Below the pieces are notes generated by a model that did no database searches, had not been told where the DNA came from, and saw only the letters and a program-made list of their open reading frames with translations. Of a stretch of DNA of 64,000 bases, positions 54,751 to 64,000 are shown piece by piece; the first letter of the stretch is position 1, and each line of letters starts with the position of its first letter. Source of the stretch: Pseudomonadota bacterium (GTDB lineage: Bacteria; Myxococcota_A; UBA796; SXON01); NCBI GenBank assembly GCA_030685065.1, contig JAUXQH010000124.1, positions 33,379-97,378 on the forward strand, read 5' to 3'. The position numbers and the translations under genes are program-made.

Positions 54751-56013
54751 CTAATCCACTCGCCAGTAGAGGACCGTTCCGCCGCTGGAGGAGGTGTAAT
54801 CAATCACGGCGGTGATCTGGGCGGTGGCGTCTCCCACCGTGCCCGTGCTCGTGACCGTGAAAACGTTCGTCTTGATGCTCACCTCGCCGGCGAGCTCGTC
54901 ATCCGGGGAGTACCCCTGGTTCTTGAGGTAGTCCACGAAGTCGGACCCGCTCTTGAACGACGCGCCCGACATGTAGTCGCGGACGAGCGCGATGATCGCC
55001 GCCACCTCCTGGTCGGTGGGGCGGGGCGTGAGGTGCGCCTGCAAGAGCCCGGCGAGGACCACGTCATCCGCGCAAGTGATGTTGATCTTGCCGTTGCCAT
55101 AGATGGTCAGCTGCGCGGCCCAGCGGTCGTACACCTCGTCCTGCCAGCCTTCGACCAGGCGGAGCTCGGTCCGGGTGTCGAACCGCGCGTTCTTGGCGAG
55201 GTAGGGCTGCGGCTGGGAGTTGTAGAAGTCATCTTCGTACCCGCCCTTCCCGCTCGCGACGTTCGTGTCCGCGTCTACCCAGTCGGCGAGGTTGCCGATC
55301 AGATCCAGGCGCTCGATGTTGCGCTCCCGGAGCCAGGCGTCGTTCTCCTCGCCGCTCATCAGGCCGAGGAGCTGCTTGCCGGTCGTGGTGTCCTCCGGCC
55401 GCGTGTCGGCGCTCCGGGTGTAGAGGCGGTTGACGTTGATCCCACACTCCTCGCCCGTGACCTGCGCCATGAAGTCACCGTCGAAGTCGAGGAAATTCCG
55501 GCTGCCGAAGCGGGTGGTGGTCTCCGCGCTCTCCTCGCGGACCTCGTCGCTCACCTGGCCCGACTGCTCGAACTCGGTGACCTCGTCCTCCTCGAGATCC
55601 CCGTCGGAGGCGATGAACATGCGGAGCAGACCCGTGTTGATGAACGGGAGGGTCTGCCACAACGAGTCGCCGAGACCCATCTCGGACAGGACCGAGTTTT
55701 CGCCCAGCTGCTTGTTGGCGAGGAGCACGAGCCGGTAGAGGTTCACCCCGGTGACACCCAACCAATACGCCTTTGCCTCGTCGCGCTCGTGCACGGCGGT
55801 GAGGAAGCGGATGCGGGCGCCGAAGCTGATGTCGGTCACCAGCGCGGTGAGGAACATGATCGTGCCGATCACCACGATGAGCGCGATGCCGCGTCGATCG
55901 CCGCGGCGGCGGCCTCTCGCGCCAGCGCGGAGACCAGGGGCGCCAGCGCGGAGACCAGCGCCGCCCGCGCGGACGGGACTTGGGAGGCCCCGAAGGACGA
56001 AGCGCGCGCTCAT
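54751..56013 (-). CDS. gspK: type II secretion minor pseudopilin GspK
   Basis: GspK, 420 residues, is the large pseudopilin at the pilus tip. The hydrophobic stem IALIVVIGTIMFLTALVTDI follows Gly in RRG, where the prepilin peptidase would cut. The following SAM-like and pilin-like regions match GspK in length and include GECGINVNRL-type segments. The leader is unusually long (about 43 residues), Arg/Gly-rich and contains a repeated AGxxGLRAGA motif. The ATG overlaps the gspJ stop. Confidence 0.86.
   Translation of the reverse strand: MSARFVLRGLPSPVRAGGAGLRAGAPGLRAGARGRRRGDRRGIALIVVIGTIMFLTALVTDISFGARIRFLTAVHERDEAKAYWLGVTGVNLYRLVLLANKQLGENSVLSEMGLGDSLWQTLPFINTGLLRMFIASDGDLEEDEVTEFEQSGQVSDEVREESAETTTRFGSRNFLDFDGDFMAQVTGEECGINVNRLYTRSADTRPEDTTTGKQLLGLMSGEENDAWLRERNIERLDLIGNLADWVDADTNVASGKGGYEDDFYNSQPQPYLAKNARFDTRTELRLVEGWQDEVYDRWAAQLTIYGNGKINITCADDVVLAGLLQAHLTPRPTDQEVAAIIALVRDYMSGASFKSGSDFVDYLKNQGYSPDDELAGEVSIKTNVFTVTSTGTVGDATAQITAVIDYTSSSGGTVLYWRVD
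55920..55958 (-). repeat. 21-bp tandem duplication in the GspK leader
   Basis: The 18-mer CGCCAGCGCGGAGACCAG occurs at 55920-55937 and 55941-55958, again with a 21-bp period. It adds seven residues to the Arg/Gly-rich leader ahead of the prepilin cleavage site. Confidence 0.85.
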
Positions 56014-56738
56014 CCTGCGTCCTCTTCGGCGCCGCTCTTGGGCGTGAGGCGCGGCGCGAATTCGAGCATCACGGTGCTGGCCCAGGTGCGCTCGACGGTG
56101 TCCTCCGCGTCGTCCGGATCGGGCGCGAGCAGCGTGAGGGTGACCTGCGCGGCGCGCGGCAGGCGATTGGGGGTCTCGGCGCCAGTGGTGTCCCACTCCT
56201 CCTTCCACTCGTTGGTCAACGAGTCGAGAAACCGCACCTCGAACGCCTTCACGTCGTACGCGAGCGGCGCGATCGTGCCGTCCCGCTCGGGATAGTTGTC
56301 GATCCGCGGCGCTTCCCGCCGGAGCAGAACGAGCGCGCCGGAGGTGTCGGGATCGTCCTCCGTCCAGTAGGTGATCTCGGTCTGATCGCTCTCCCGGGCG
56401 CCGCGGTAGAGGCGCTGGTGCGCGAGCGAGGCGAACCAGAGCCGGTCGGGGTTCTGGTCGTGCGCGACGAAGAGGGTCTTGTAGGTGTTGACCGCGCCCG
56501 TGTTGATCGTGAGGTAGGCGAGCGAGAGGTCACGGCGGATGCGCGACATCGCGATGCGCGCGGATTGGTTCACCGCGTCGTCTTCTTCGAGCAGATCGCG
56601 CGTGTTCAGGGCGCTCGCGATCGTGCCGAACGTCAGCCCGGCGATGATGGCGAACACCGTCAGCGCCACGATCACCTCGAGCAGCGTAAACCCGGCGCGG
56701 CGCCCGTTCGGCGCGCCGATGGAAGAGGCGGCCCTCAT
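56010..56738 (-). CDS. gspJ: type II secretion minor pseudopilin GspJ
   Basis: GspJ, 242 residues, is a minor pseudopilin of the tip complex. The prepilin motif is RAGFTLLEVIVALTVFAI, with Gly at -1 and Glu at +5. The middle contains RIRRDLSLAYLT. The start overlaps the gspI stop (ATGA), and its own stop overlaps the gspK start, so the genes are translationally coupled. Confidence 0.9.
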   Translation of the reverse strand: MRAASSIGAPNGRRAGFTLLEVIVALTVFAIIAGLTFGTIASALNTRDLLEEDDAVNQSARIAMSRIRRDLSLAYLTINTGAVNTYKTLFVAHDQNPDRLWFASLAHQRLYRGARESDQTEITYWTEDDPDTSGALVLLRREAPRIDNYPERDGTIAPLAYDVKAFEVRFLDSLTNEWKEEWDTTGAETPNRLPRAAQVTLTLLAPDPDDAEDTVERTWASTVMLEFAPRLTPKSGAEEDAG

Positions 56739-57367
56739 CCGCCCACCGGGAGCTGGATCTTCCCGGACGGGTTGATCACGTGGGACACCAGCTCGACGCA
56801 GTCGTCACAGCCCTCCTCGAGGTCGGGGGCCTCCTCGCTCCACCACACCAGGACCCGCACCTCTCGGATGTAGGGGCGGAGCATGTCCGAGAGCATGTCG
56901 GGCTGCAGCCCCGCGTCCATCAGGTCGCGCGACTCCGGGGCGGCGTCGCCATCCTCCTCGCTCTTGCTACCAAGCCCGCCCATGCCCTCCAATTCATCGG
57001 CCGCGGAGGCGATGTCACCCACCTGGATGTCCACCTCGCGGATGGTGTAGGCCCATTGGTAGCCCTCGAAGCTGTCCCCGAAGTCGGGGGCGTCCCCCAT
57101 CGCGTCGGTGGCGCCGAACTCCGAGAAGTCACCCTCCTCGTCGATGTCTCCCTCGCGAAAGCCCTCGGACTCGAGCCGGAGCATCGCCTCGGACATCTTC
57201 TCCTGGGCGAGGTAGGTGCCGTTGAGCGTCTTTCCCGCGTCGATCGTCATGAACACGGCCATGGCCTGGGAGTCGACCAGCACCGTGAGGCCGATCGCCA
57301 GGATGGCGAGGGCGATGACCACCTCGAGGAGAGTGAAGCCTGAACGTGGGGAAGGGACGCGTGTCAC
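56735..57367 (-). CDS. gspI: type II secretion minor pseudopilin GspI
   Basis: This 210-residue minor pseudopilin has prepilin motif RSGFTLLEVVIALAILAIG. I use GTG 57367, giving MTRVPSPRSGFTLLEV, because it overlaps the gspH stop as GTGA. An upstream start would add a long tail within gspH. An acidic region after residue 60 is longer than in E. coli GspI. Confidence 0.88.
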   Translation of the reverse strand: MTRVPSPRSGFTLLEVVIALAILAIGLTVLVDSQAMAVFMTIDAGKTLNGTYLAQEKMSEAMLRLESEGFREGDIDEEGDFSEFGATDAMGDAPDFGDSFEGYQWAYTIREVDIQVGDIASAADELEGMGGLGSKSEEDGDAAPESRDLMDAGLQPDMLSDMLRPYIREVRVLVWWSEEAPDLEEGCDDCVELVSHVINPSGKIQLPVGG

Positions 57368-58089
57368 CGGTAGTCCGGCGCCTCGGTGGGGAGCCACGCC
57401 ATGTTGGCACCGATATCGGTGGCCTCGCTCTCCATCGAGACCTTGCCGGACAGGGGCTCCACCTCGACGGTGTAGCCATCCTCGGGGTCATCGATGCTCA
57501 CGATGCGGACGACCGTGTGCTCGGAGACCCCGTTGGCGAACACGTAGGAGTAGACGATCTTCTGCTCGGCCTCGGTCTCGGGGGGCTCCTCAGAGGGGGT
57601 CTGGGGCTCGTCGTACTGGGGGGTGTACACATAGGCGAACATCGAGTTGGACGGCAGCTCGACGTTGGACTCGAACCCCGGCGACGTGAGTCCGGCGAAG
57701 CGATCGAGCGCGTCGGGCTGCTCCTCCGCCTCGGCCTCCTCCTTCTTCGAGAACTTCTTCAGATCCCGCTCGCGATCGGCCTCGTAGGCCGCGCGGCTGG
57801 CCGGATCCGAGAACACCAGCGTGTCGGGATCTCCCACTTCGATCCGGTAGGTGCCGGCGTCGAGGTTGTACGCGATGCGGAACGTGACATTCCGCATGGC
57901 GGCCTCGTTCACGAGGAAGCTGTAGGTCATCGCAAGCTCCCGCGCGGCGCTGCGCTGTTGCAGGTCGAAGATCGCGGCGAGGCTCGGCACCCCGATGCCG
58001 AGCACGATGGCCATGATGGCGATCACCACCATGATCTCGATGAGCGAGATGCCCTGCCGTGCTCGAAGGATCGGGGGCCGGAGGTTCAC
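57364..58089 (-). CDS. gspH: type II secretion pseudopilin GspH
   Basis: This 241-residue minor pseudopilin has prepilin motif RQGISLIEIMVVIAIMAIVL, with Glu at +5. The segment AARELAMTYSFLVNEAAMRN is GspH-like. A polar insertion (residues about 110-165, rich in Glu and Pro) is larger than usual. The start is GTG 58089, four bases after the gspG stop. Confidence 0.88.
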   Translation of the reverse strand: MNLRPPILRARQGISLIEIMVVIAIMAIVLGIGVPSLAAIFDLQQRSAARELAMTYSFLVNEAAMRNVTFRIAYNLDAGTYRIEVGDPDTLVFSDPASRAAYEADRERDLKKFSKKEEAEAEEQPDALDRFAGLTSPGFESNVELPSNSMFAYVYTPQYDEPQTPSEEPPETEAEQKIVYSYVFANGVSEHTVVRIVSIDDPEDGYTVEVEPLSGKVSMESEATDIGANMAWLPTEAPDYR

Positions 58090-58093
58090 CGTG

Positions 58094-58534
58094 TCACTCG
58101 GCCGTGGTGGAGTAGGACGTGATGTCGGCCGCGGCGTCCGTGCCGCCCTCCTGACCGTCCTTGCCGAGCGAGATGATCTCGTAGGGGTGGTCGCCGTGGG
58201 TGCCGGGCGAGAAGTACAGGAACGCGTTGTCCCACTGGTCGAGCGGCACTTCCCCGTCCGGAAGGTACTTCTTCACGGCGGCGAGGCCCTCGCCCGTGCT
58301 CGGGAACTTGCCCTTGTGCTTCGCCGCGTACACGACGAGCGACTCTTCCATCTTCTTGATCTGGATCTCGGTCGCCGAGACGTTGGCGTCATCCAGGAAA
58401 CCGAGGACGTTCACCGCGATGACCGTCATGAGCACGCCGATGATGGCGATGACCACCATGATCTCGACGAGGGACATGCCGCGCTGCGAGCGGGCGGCGA
58501 GGCGGAGAGCGGAGAGACGCTTCATTGTTTTCAC
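58094..58534 (-). CDS. gspG: type II secretion major pseudopilin GspG
   Basis: GspG, 146 residues, is the main subunit of the pseudopilus. The prepilin motif is RGMSLVEIMVVIAIIGVL. The conserved FPSTGEGLAAVKKYL and PYEIISLGKDGQEGG are present, the latter near the calcium site. I use GTG 58534 because it overlaps the gspF stop (GTGA); ATG 58525 is three codons in. Confidence 0.93.
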   Translation of the reverse strand: MKTMKRLSALRLAARSQRGMSLVEIMVVIAIIGVLMTVIAVNVLGFLDDANVSATEIQIKKMEESLVVYAAKHKGKFPSTGEGLAAVKKYLPDGEVPLDQWDNAFLYFSPGTHGDHPYEIISLGKDGQEGGTDAAADITSYSTTAE

Positions 58535-59763
58535 CGTACGACAGAGGAGAGGGAGAGCATGGGGAGGAGGATGCCGAGCGCGATGGTGGCGACGACGACG
58601 CCCATGAACAAGGTGAGGATGGGGGTGAGCAGCGAGGTCAGGGTGTTGACCGTGTTCTCCACCTGCGAATCGTACGAGTCGGCCACCTTGCCGAGCATCC
58701 CTTCGAGCTCCCCCGTCTTCTCGCCGATCGTGATCATGTGGGTCACGATGGGGGGGAACTGGCCGGAGGCCTTGAGCGGCACGGCGATGGACTGGCCTTC
58801 TGCGATGTTCCGGGCGGCGCCGTCGATGGCCGCGGCGATGACCTCGTTGCCGACGACCGTGCGCACGATCGTGAGCGCGGTGAGAATTGGTACCCCGCTG
58901 ACGAGCAAGGTGGCGAGCGTACGGCAAAAACGTGACACAGCCACGAGACGGTTGATCTTCCCGAAGACCGGCATCTTGAGGGACATGCGGTCCCACCACA
59001 GGCTTCCCTTGGGCGTACGCACGTAGCGGCGCAGGCCCCACGCCCCCAGGGACATCACGATGGCGATCAGCCACCAGTACCCGGTGACGATGTTGGACAC
59101 GGTGAACAGCACGGTGGTGATGAGCGGGAGGCCCTCGCCGAAGCTGTCGAAGATCCGCTTGATCCGGGGGATGACGAAGGTGAAGAGGCCGAGGACGAGC
59201 GCGCCCGACACCACCATCATCAGGATCGGGTAGGTGACCGCGGCGACCAGCTTGCCACGCAGCGCCACCTGGCCCTCGGTGTATTGGGTGAGGCGGGTGA
59301 GCACGAGATCGAGCGCGCCGGACTGCTCGCCGGCGTCGACCATGTTCACGAACAGCTCTCCGAAGACCTCCGGGTGCGCGCGCAACGCCCGCGCGAGCGA
59401 CGTGCCGCCGTTGACCTTCTGCCGGACCTCGACGAGCACCCCTTTCAACTTGGGGTTCTCCGTCTGGTCGACCAGGGCGGTAAGGGCCTCGACCATGGGG
59501 ATGCCCGCGCCGATGAGGGTCGAGAGCTGGGAGGTCAGCGTGGCGAGGTCCTGAACCGAGATGCGCTGGAAGTACTTCCCGAAGTCGATCTCGACGTTGC
59601 TGCCCTTGCCGCGGGTGGCACCCTCCTTCTTCTCCCAGACCTCGGTCGGAAACACCCCCTGCTTGCGCAGGCGGCCGCGCGCGGTCTTCGCCGAGTCGGC
59701 GTCCACGATGCCCTTGGTGGACTTGCCCGCGCCATCGAGCCCGACGTACTCGTAGACGGCCAT
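58531..59763 (-). CDS. gspF: type II secretion inner-membrane platform GspF
   Basis: GspF, 410 residues, is a polytopic platform with two T2SF domains. The N-terminal YEYVGLDGAGKSTKGIVDAD is typical. LSTLIGAGIPMVEAL and LATLLVSGVPILTAL open the two repeats. Three membrane helices are seen, the last in ILTLFMGVVVATIALGIL. It binds GspE and GspL. It starts at ATG 59763, one base after gspE. Confidence 0.95.
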   Translation of the reverse strand: MAVYEYVGLDGAGKSTKGIVDADSAKTARGRLRKQGVFPTEVWEKKEGATRGKGSNVEIDFGKYFQRISVQDLATLTSQLSTLIGAGIPMVEALTALVDQTENPKLKGVLVEVRQKVNGGTSLARALRAHPEVFGELFVNMVDAGEQSGALDLVLTRLTQYTEGQVALRGKLVAAVTYPILMMVVSGALVLGLFTFVIPRIKRIFDSFGEGLPLITTVLFTVSNIVTGYWWLIAIVMSLGAWGLRRYVRTPKGSLWWDRMSLKMPVFGKINRLVAVSRFCRTLATLLVSGVPILTALTIVRTVVGNEVIAAAIDGAARNIAEGQSIAVPLKASGQFPPIVTHMITIGEKTGELEGMLGKVADSYDSQVENTVNTLTSLLTPILTLFMGVVVATIALGILLPMLSLSSVVR

Positions 59764-59764
59764 G

Positions 59765-61480
<1,716 letters not shown>

Positions 61481-61483
61481 GGT

Positions 61484-64000
61484 CTACTCGCCCCCTTCGA
61501 TGTCGGGGGTGGGCGTGGGCTCGGGCGCGGGCTCGGGCTCACGCGTGGGCTCGGGGGCGCCGGTGGGGGAGCCGCTGGGAGCGCCATCCACCGGCTGGAG
61601 CGCACCGCCGCTCTCGATCACCGAGTCGATGGGCTTGGGCGGCGCCTTCTTGCGGTACATGCTTGGCTCGTCGATGAGGTTCATGCTGCCGCGCAGGAGC
61701 GCCTGGAGCTCCTCCTCCTGGACCTCACGGCTCTTGCCGTAGAAGCGCTTGAGGAACTCCTCCCGCTGGGCCACCTTCACGCGGTACACCTCCTCGAGGT
61801 CGGCCGGCTCGTTGATGACGTGCGGCGTGAGGAAGATGAGCAGGTTGGTCTTGCGCTCGACGTTGTGCTTGCCACGGAAAAGCACGCCGAGGAGTGGGAT
61901 GTCACCGAGGATGGGGATCTTGGTCTCGGCCTCGGTCTTGGTGGTGCCGATCAAGCCGCCGATCACGATGGTCTGGTTGTCGCGGACGACGACCACGTTC
62001 TCGGTCTCGCGCTTGGACGTGATGAAGCCACCGTCGTCCGCGCCGGTGCCCTCCTCGACCTCGGCCACCTCGAGCGACATCTCCAACGTGACGTAGTTGT
62101 TCTCGTTGATCTGAGGGGTCACCTGCAGGACGATGCCTACGTCCTCGCGCTGGTAGCTGACGATCTGCTGGCCGTTGTTGTCGAAGCCCGAGGAGACCGG
62201 GAACGGCACGTTGCGGCCGACGCTGATGGTCGCCTCTTCGTTGTCCAACACGAGGATGTTGGGGTTGGAGAGGATGTTGACCGCAGAGTTGGACGCCAAC
62301 GCGTTGATCGCGATGCCGAACGCGGGGATCTGCGTCTCGATGCCGCCGATGAGCACCGAGATGGGCGCCCCGAGCAGGCCCATGGCGAGGCCGGAGAGGG
62401 CGTCCGCCGAGAGGCCCAGCGACGAGGCGCCGAGGGTCCCCGTGCCGTACATGAGCCCCCCGTCTGCCGTCGGCTTGCCCGCGTGGTAGCCAACCCCGAG
62501 GTTCATGTCGTCTTCGGAGCCGATCTCGAGGACCACGGCCTCGACGTAGACCTGGCGGCGCGGAATGTCGAGCCGATCGATGACGCCCTTGATGACACGA
62601 AAATCTTCGGGCGACGCCAGGAGGACGAGCGAGTTGGTGTTCTCGTCGGCCGTGATGCGGACCGCGCCGCTGTCGAAGGCGGCCGCGACGCCGCTCGTGC
62701 CCCCCTCGGAGCCGACGGCGCCGCCGGGCTCGAAGGGCCGGGGAAACCCGCCGCCCTGGCTCCCGCCGGAGGCGCCACCGAAGCCCTGCGTGCCCTGCGT
62801 ACCGCCGCGCTGCTGGGTGCCCTGGCGCTGCGGCGTCGTGGTCCGCGAGCCGGTGCCCGAGCTCCGGCTGCTCCCGCTCCCGCTGGTCCCCTGGGACAAG
62901 TTGGAGAGGACACCCGCGACCTCTTCGGCGTTGGCATGGTCGAGGTAGATGACGTGGATCTGCGAGCGGCTCGCGGGATCGATGTCGACGTCGACCTGGG
63001 CCACGAGCTCCTTCACCTTCGCGATGGCCTCGTCGTTCGCGAGGAGGATGAGCGAGTTGGTACGCTCGTCCGCGATGATCTTGGAGATGAACGCGCCCTC
63101 GGCGCCGACGTTGGTGGCGCTGGACGCTGCGGGCTCGGCCTCGGCGGCACGACCACGGGCGGCGCGACGGGCGGCGGGGGTGGTCGGTGCGGCCGTCGTG
63201 GAGCTGGCCGCCGCGGCCACGCCGTACACCTCCTCGAGGATCCGCTCCACGTCCGCCGCCGTGGCGAAGCGGATGGGGATGACCTCGATGTGGCTGCGCG
63301 GCGCCGCCACGTCCATCTGCTTGATGATGCGATACACACGCCGGATGTTGTAGGCGGCGTCCGTCAGGATCAGCGTGTTGGTGGGCGCGTAGGCGATGAC
63401 CTTCGCGCTCGGCCCGGACAGCTCGCGCACGACCGTCGAGATCTCGCTGACATTGACGTTGTCGAGCTCGATGATCTGCGTGACGAAGTTGTCGGTGCCG
63501 GGGATGTTGTCCCCTTCGTAGACGCGGAGCGGCGCGTTGGACGCCTTGGCTGTCGCGACGATCTTCGTGTTGCCGCCCACGGTCACCGTGGTGAACCCGG
63601 CCACTTCGAGGGCCGAGAGGTAGGCCTCGTAGGCCTCGCCGACGGTGACCTGTTGGTGGCTGATGATGGTCACCTGGCCGTCCAACTTGTCCCCGAGGAT
63701 GAAGTTGCGGCAGGTGATCTCGGCCATGTACTTGGTGACGTCCATCAGCGGGGCGTCCACGAAGTCGATGGTGACCTTGGTGGAGGGCTCGACGCAGGGC
63801 ACCTTCTTGGTGGCGACGCTGCCGGTGGAGCCGCTCGCGCCGGGCTTCTCGGCGTCCGCGCCGCGCGTGTTGCCGGGGCGGCCGTCCGCGCCGGGGGGCG
63901 GGCCGCCATCGGGGCCCATGGGCATCCCGTCCGGGCCCTGGGGACCGTCCGGACCGCCCGGCAGGCCGTCCGGGCCGCCGTCCGGGCCGCCGTCGGGGCC
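61484..64000 (-). CDS. gspD: type II secretion secretin GspD (5' partial)
   Basis: This is the outer-membrane channel. At least 838 residues are visible and the frame is open to the window end, so the true start lies outside. It has the N0 domain (VTIDFVDAPLMDVTKYMAEI), N1 to N3, the secretin core (VPFPVSSGF, VGIVLQVTPQIN, VVRDNQTIVIGGLI, IPILGDIPLLGVLFRG), and an S-domain-like tail. Low-complexity inserts lie within the N2-N3 regions. The visible N terminus contains repeated GPDG (collagen-like) before N0. Confidence 0.95.
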   Translation of the reverse strand, partial: GPDGGPDGGPDGLPGGPDGPQGPDGMPMGPDGGPPPGADGRPGNTRGADAEKPGASGSTGSVATKKVPCVEPSTKVTIDFVDAPLMDVTKYMAEITCRNFILGDKLDGQVTIISHQQVTVGEAYEAYLSALEVAGFTTVTVGGNTKIVATAKASNAPLRVYEGDNIPGTDNFVTQIIELDNVNVSEISTVVRELSGPSAKVIAYAPTNTLILTDAAYNIRRVYRIIKQMDVAAPRSHIEVIPIRFATAADVERILEEVYGVAAAASSTTAAPTTPAARRAARGRAAEAEPAASSATNVGAEGAFISKIIADERTNSLILLANDEAIAKVKELVAQVDVDIDPASRSQIHVIYLDHANAEEVAGVLSNLSQGTSGSGSSRSSGTGSRTTTPQRQGTQQRGGTQGTQGFGGASGGSQGGGFPRPFEPGGAVGSEGGTSGVAAAFDSGAVRITADENTNSLVLLASPEDFRVIKGVIDRLDIPRRQVYVEAVVLEIGSEDDMNLGVGYHAGKPTADGGLMYGTGTLGASSLGLSADALSGLAMGLLGAPISVLIGGIETQIPAFGIAINALASNSAVNILSNPNILVLDNEEATISVGRNVPFPVSSGFDNNGQQIVSYQREDVGIVLQVTPQINENNYVTLEMSLEVAEVEEGTGADDGGFITSKRETENVVVVRDNQTIVIGGLIGTTKTEAETKIPILGDIPLLGVLFRGKHNVERKTNLLIFLTPHVINEPADLEEVYRVKVAQREEFLKRFYGKSREVQEEELQALLRGSMNLIDEPSMYRKKAPPKPIDSVIESGGALQPVDGAPSGSPTGAPEPTREPEPAPEPTPTPDIEGGE
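63880..64000 (-). repeat. collagen-like GPDG repeats in GspD
   Basis: Repeats of Gly-Pro-Asp-Gly and GPDGG run into the window edge on the minus strand, coded by repeated CCGTCCGGGCCG units. They precede the N0 domain and follow the (unseen) signal peptide. Such runs are not usual in GspD. Confidence 0.75.

Noticed and set aside
52633..56295. A 1220-codon plus-strand frame opposite gspK-gspM
   Set aside because: It is antisense to well-supported T2SS genes and has His/Arg/Glu/Leu bias typical of shadow frames.

Overview
This is a GC-rich stretch of a Gram-negative chromosome with dense coding and strong GC at third codon positions. It carries outer-membrane biogenesis genes (an LptD-like protein, BamD), many lipoproteins, a type II secretion (T2SS) operon that includes gspN, a giant MopE/FG-GAP lipoprotein, Asp-Thr stalk lipoproteins and DUF1844. 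Together these point to Myxococcota or a related former deltaproteobacterial lineage. That placement is inferred from gene content; no rRNA gene is present. I see no tRNA, rRNA, insertion sequence, prophage or CRISPR array, and no gene-free stretch longer than about 180 bp.

Layout. 1-3837: the end of an alpha/beta-hydrolase-like gene, sppA, a lipoprotein gene, and a 53-residue basic protein with its own promoter and terminator. 3879-11554 (minus): a compact run read ldcA-like, beta-lactamase-like, accD, folC, lptD-like, holB, tatD, with several 4-bp start/stop overlaps. 11577-16252 (plus): a lipoprotein, a micro-ORF, a metallo-beta-lactamase-fold protein, an outer-membrane-like protein, an EcsC-family protein and a NodU/CmcH-type carbamoyltransferase. 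16219-20530 (minus): an NlpC/P60-like lipoprotein, a Cys-rich lipoprotein, a protein joining an M1-like domain to a beta-barrel, and another envelope protein. 20615-24502 (minus): moaA-mrp, a MoaB fusion, and ruvX. 24523-31817 (plus): cinA, recA, pilT, alaS and an SDR reductase. 31953-36145: bamD, DUF1844, and three paralogous lipoproteins. 36188-39596 (minus): rluD-like, a J-domain/RodZ-HTH protein, and selA. 39620-46566: a sensor kinase, mobA and moeA, a LysM lytic transglycosylase, and a degenerate NtrC-like regulator. 46570-51048: the giant MopE/FG-GAP lipoprotein. 51167-64000 (minus): gspD-E-F-G-H-I-J-K-L-M-N, with gspD running off the window.

Themes. Envelope building and export dominate: T2SS, LptD, BamD, SppA and peptidoglycan enzymes. 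A second theme is cofactor supply. moaA, a moaB fusion, moeA and mobA serve the molybdenum cofactor, and selA makes selenocysteinyl-tRNA. This is the combination needed for a selenocysteine-containing bis-MGD enzyme such as formate dehydrogenase, although no such enzyme is in the window. A third theme is DNA maintenance: RecA, RuvX, HolB and CinA.

The most unusual signal is regulatory. Many genes here carry a TAnnnT-like -10 hexamer five to eight bases before the start codon and have no Shine-Dalgarno sequence, as expected of leaderless mRNAs. At three or four divergent gene pairs, 20-30 bp apart, one symmetric -10 element appears to serve both directions. The best case is a GTTAAC palindrome exactly seven bases from both the ruvX and cinA start codons. 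Other items of note are the MoaB fusion, the M1-like/beta-barrel fusion, the NtrC-like protein without GAFTGA, the J-domain without HPD joined to a RodZ-type HTH, the stalked paralogous lipoproteins, and collagen-like GPDG repeats at the start of GspD.
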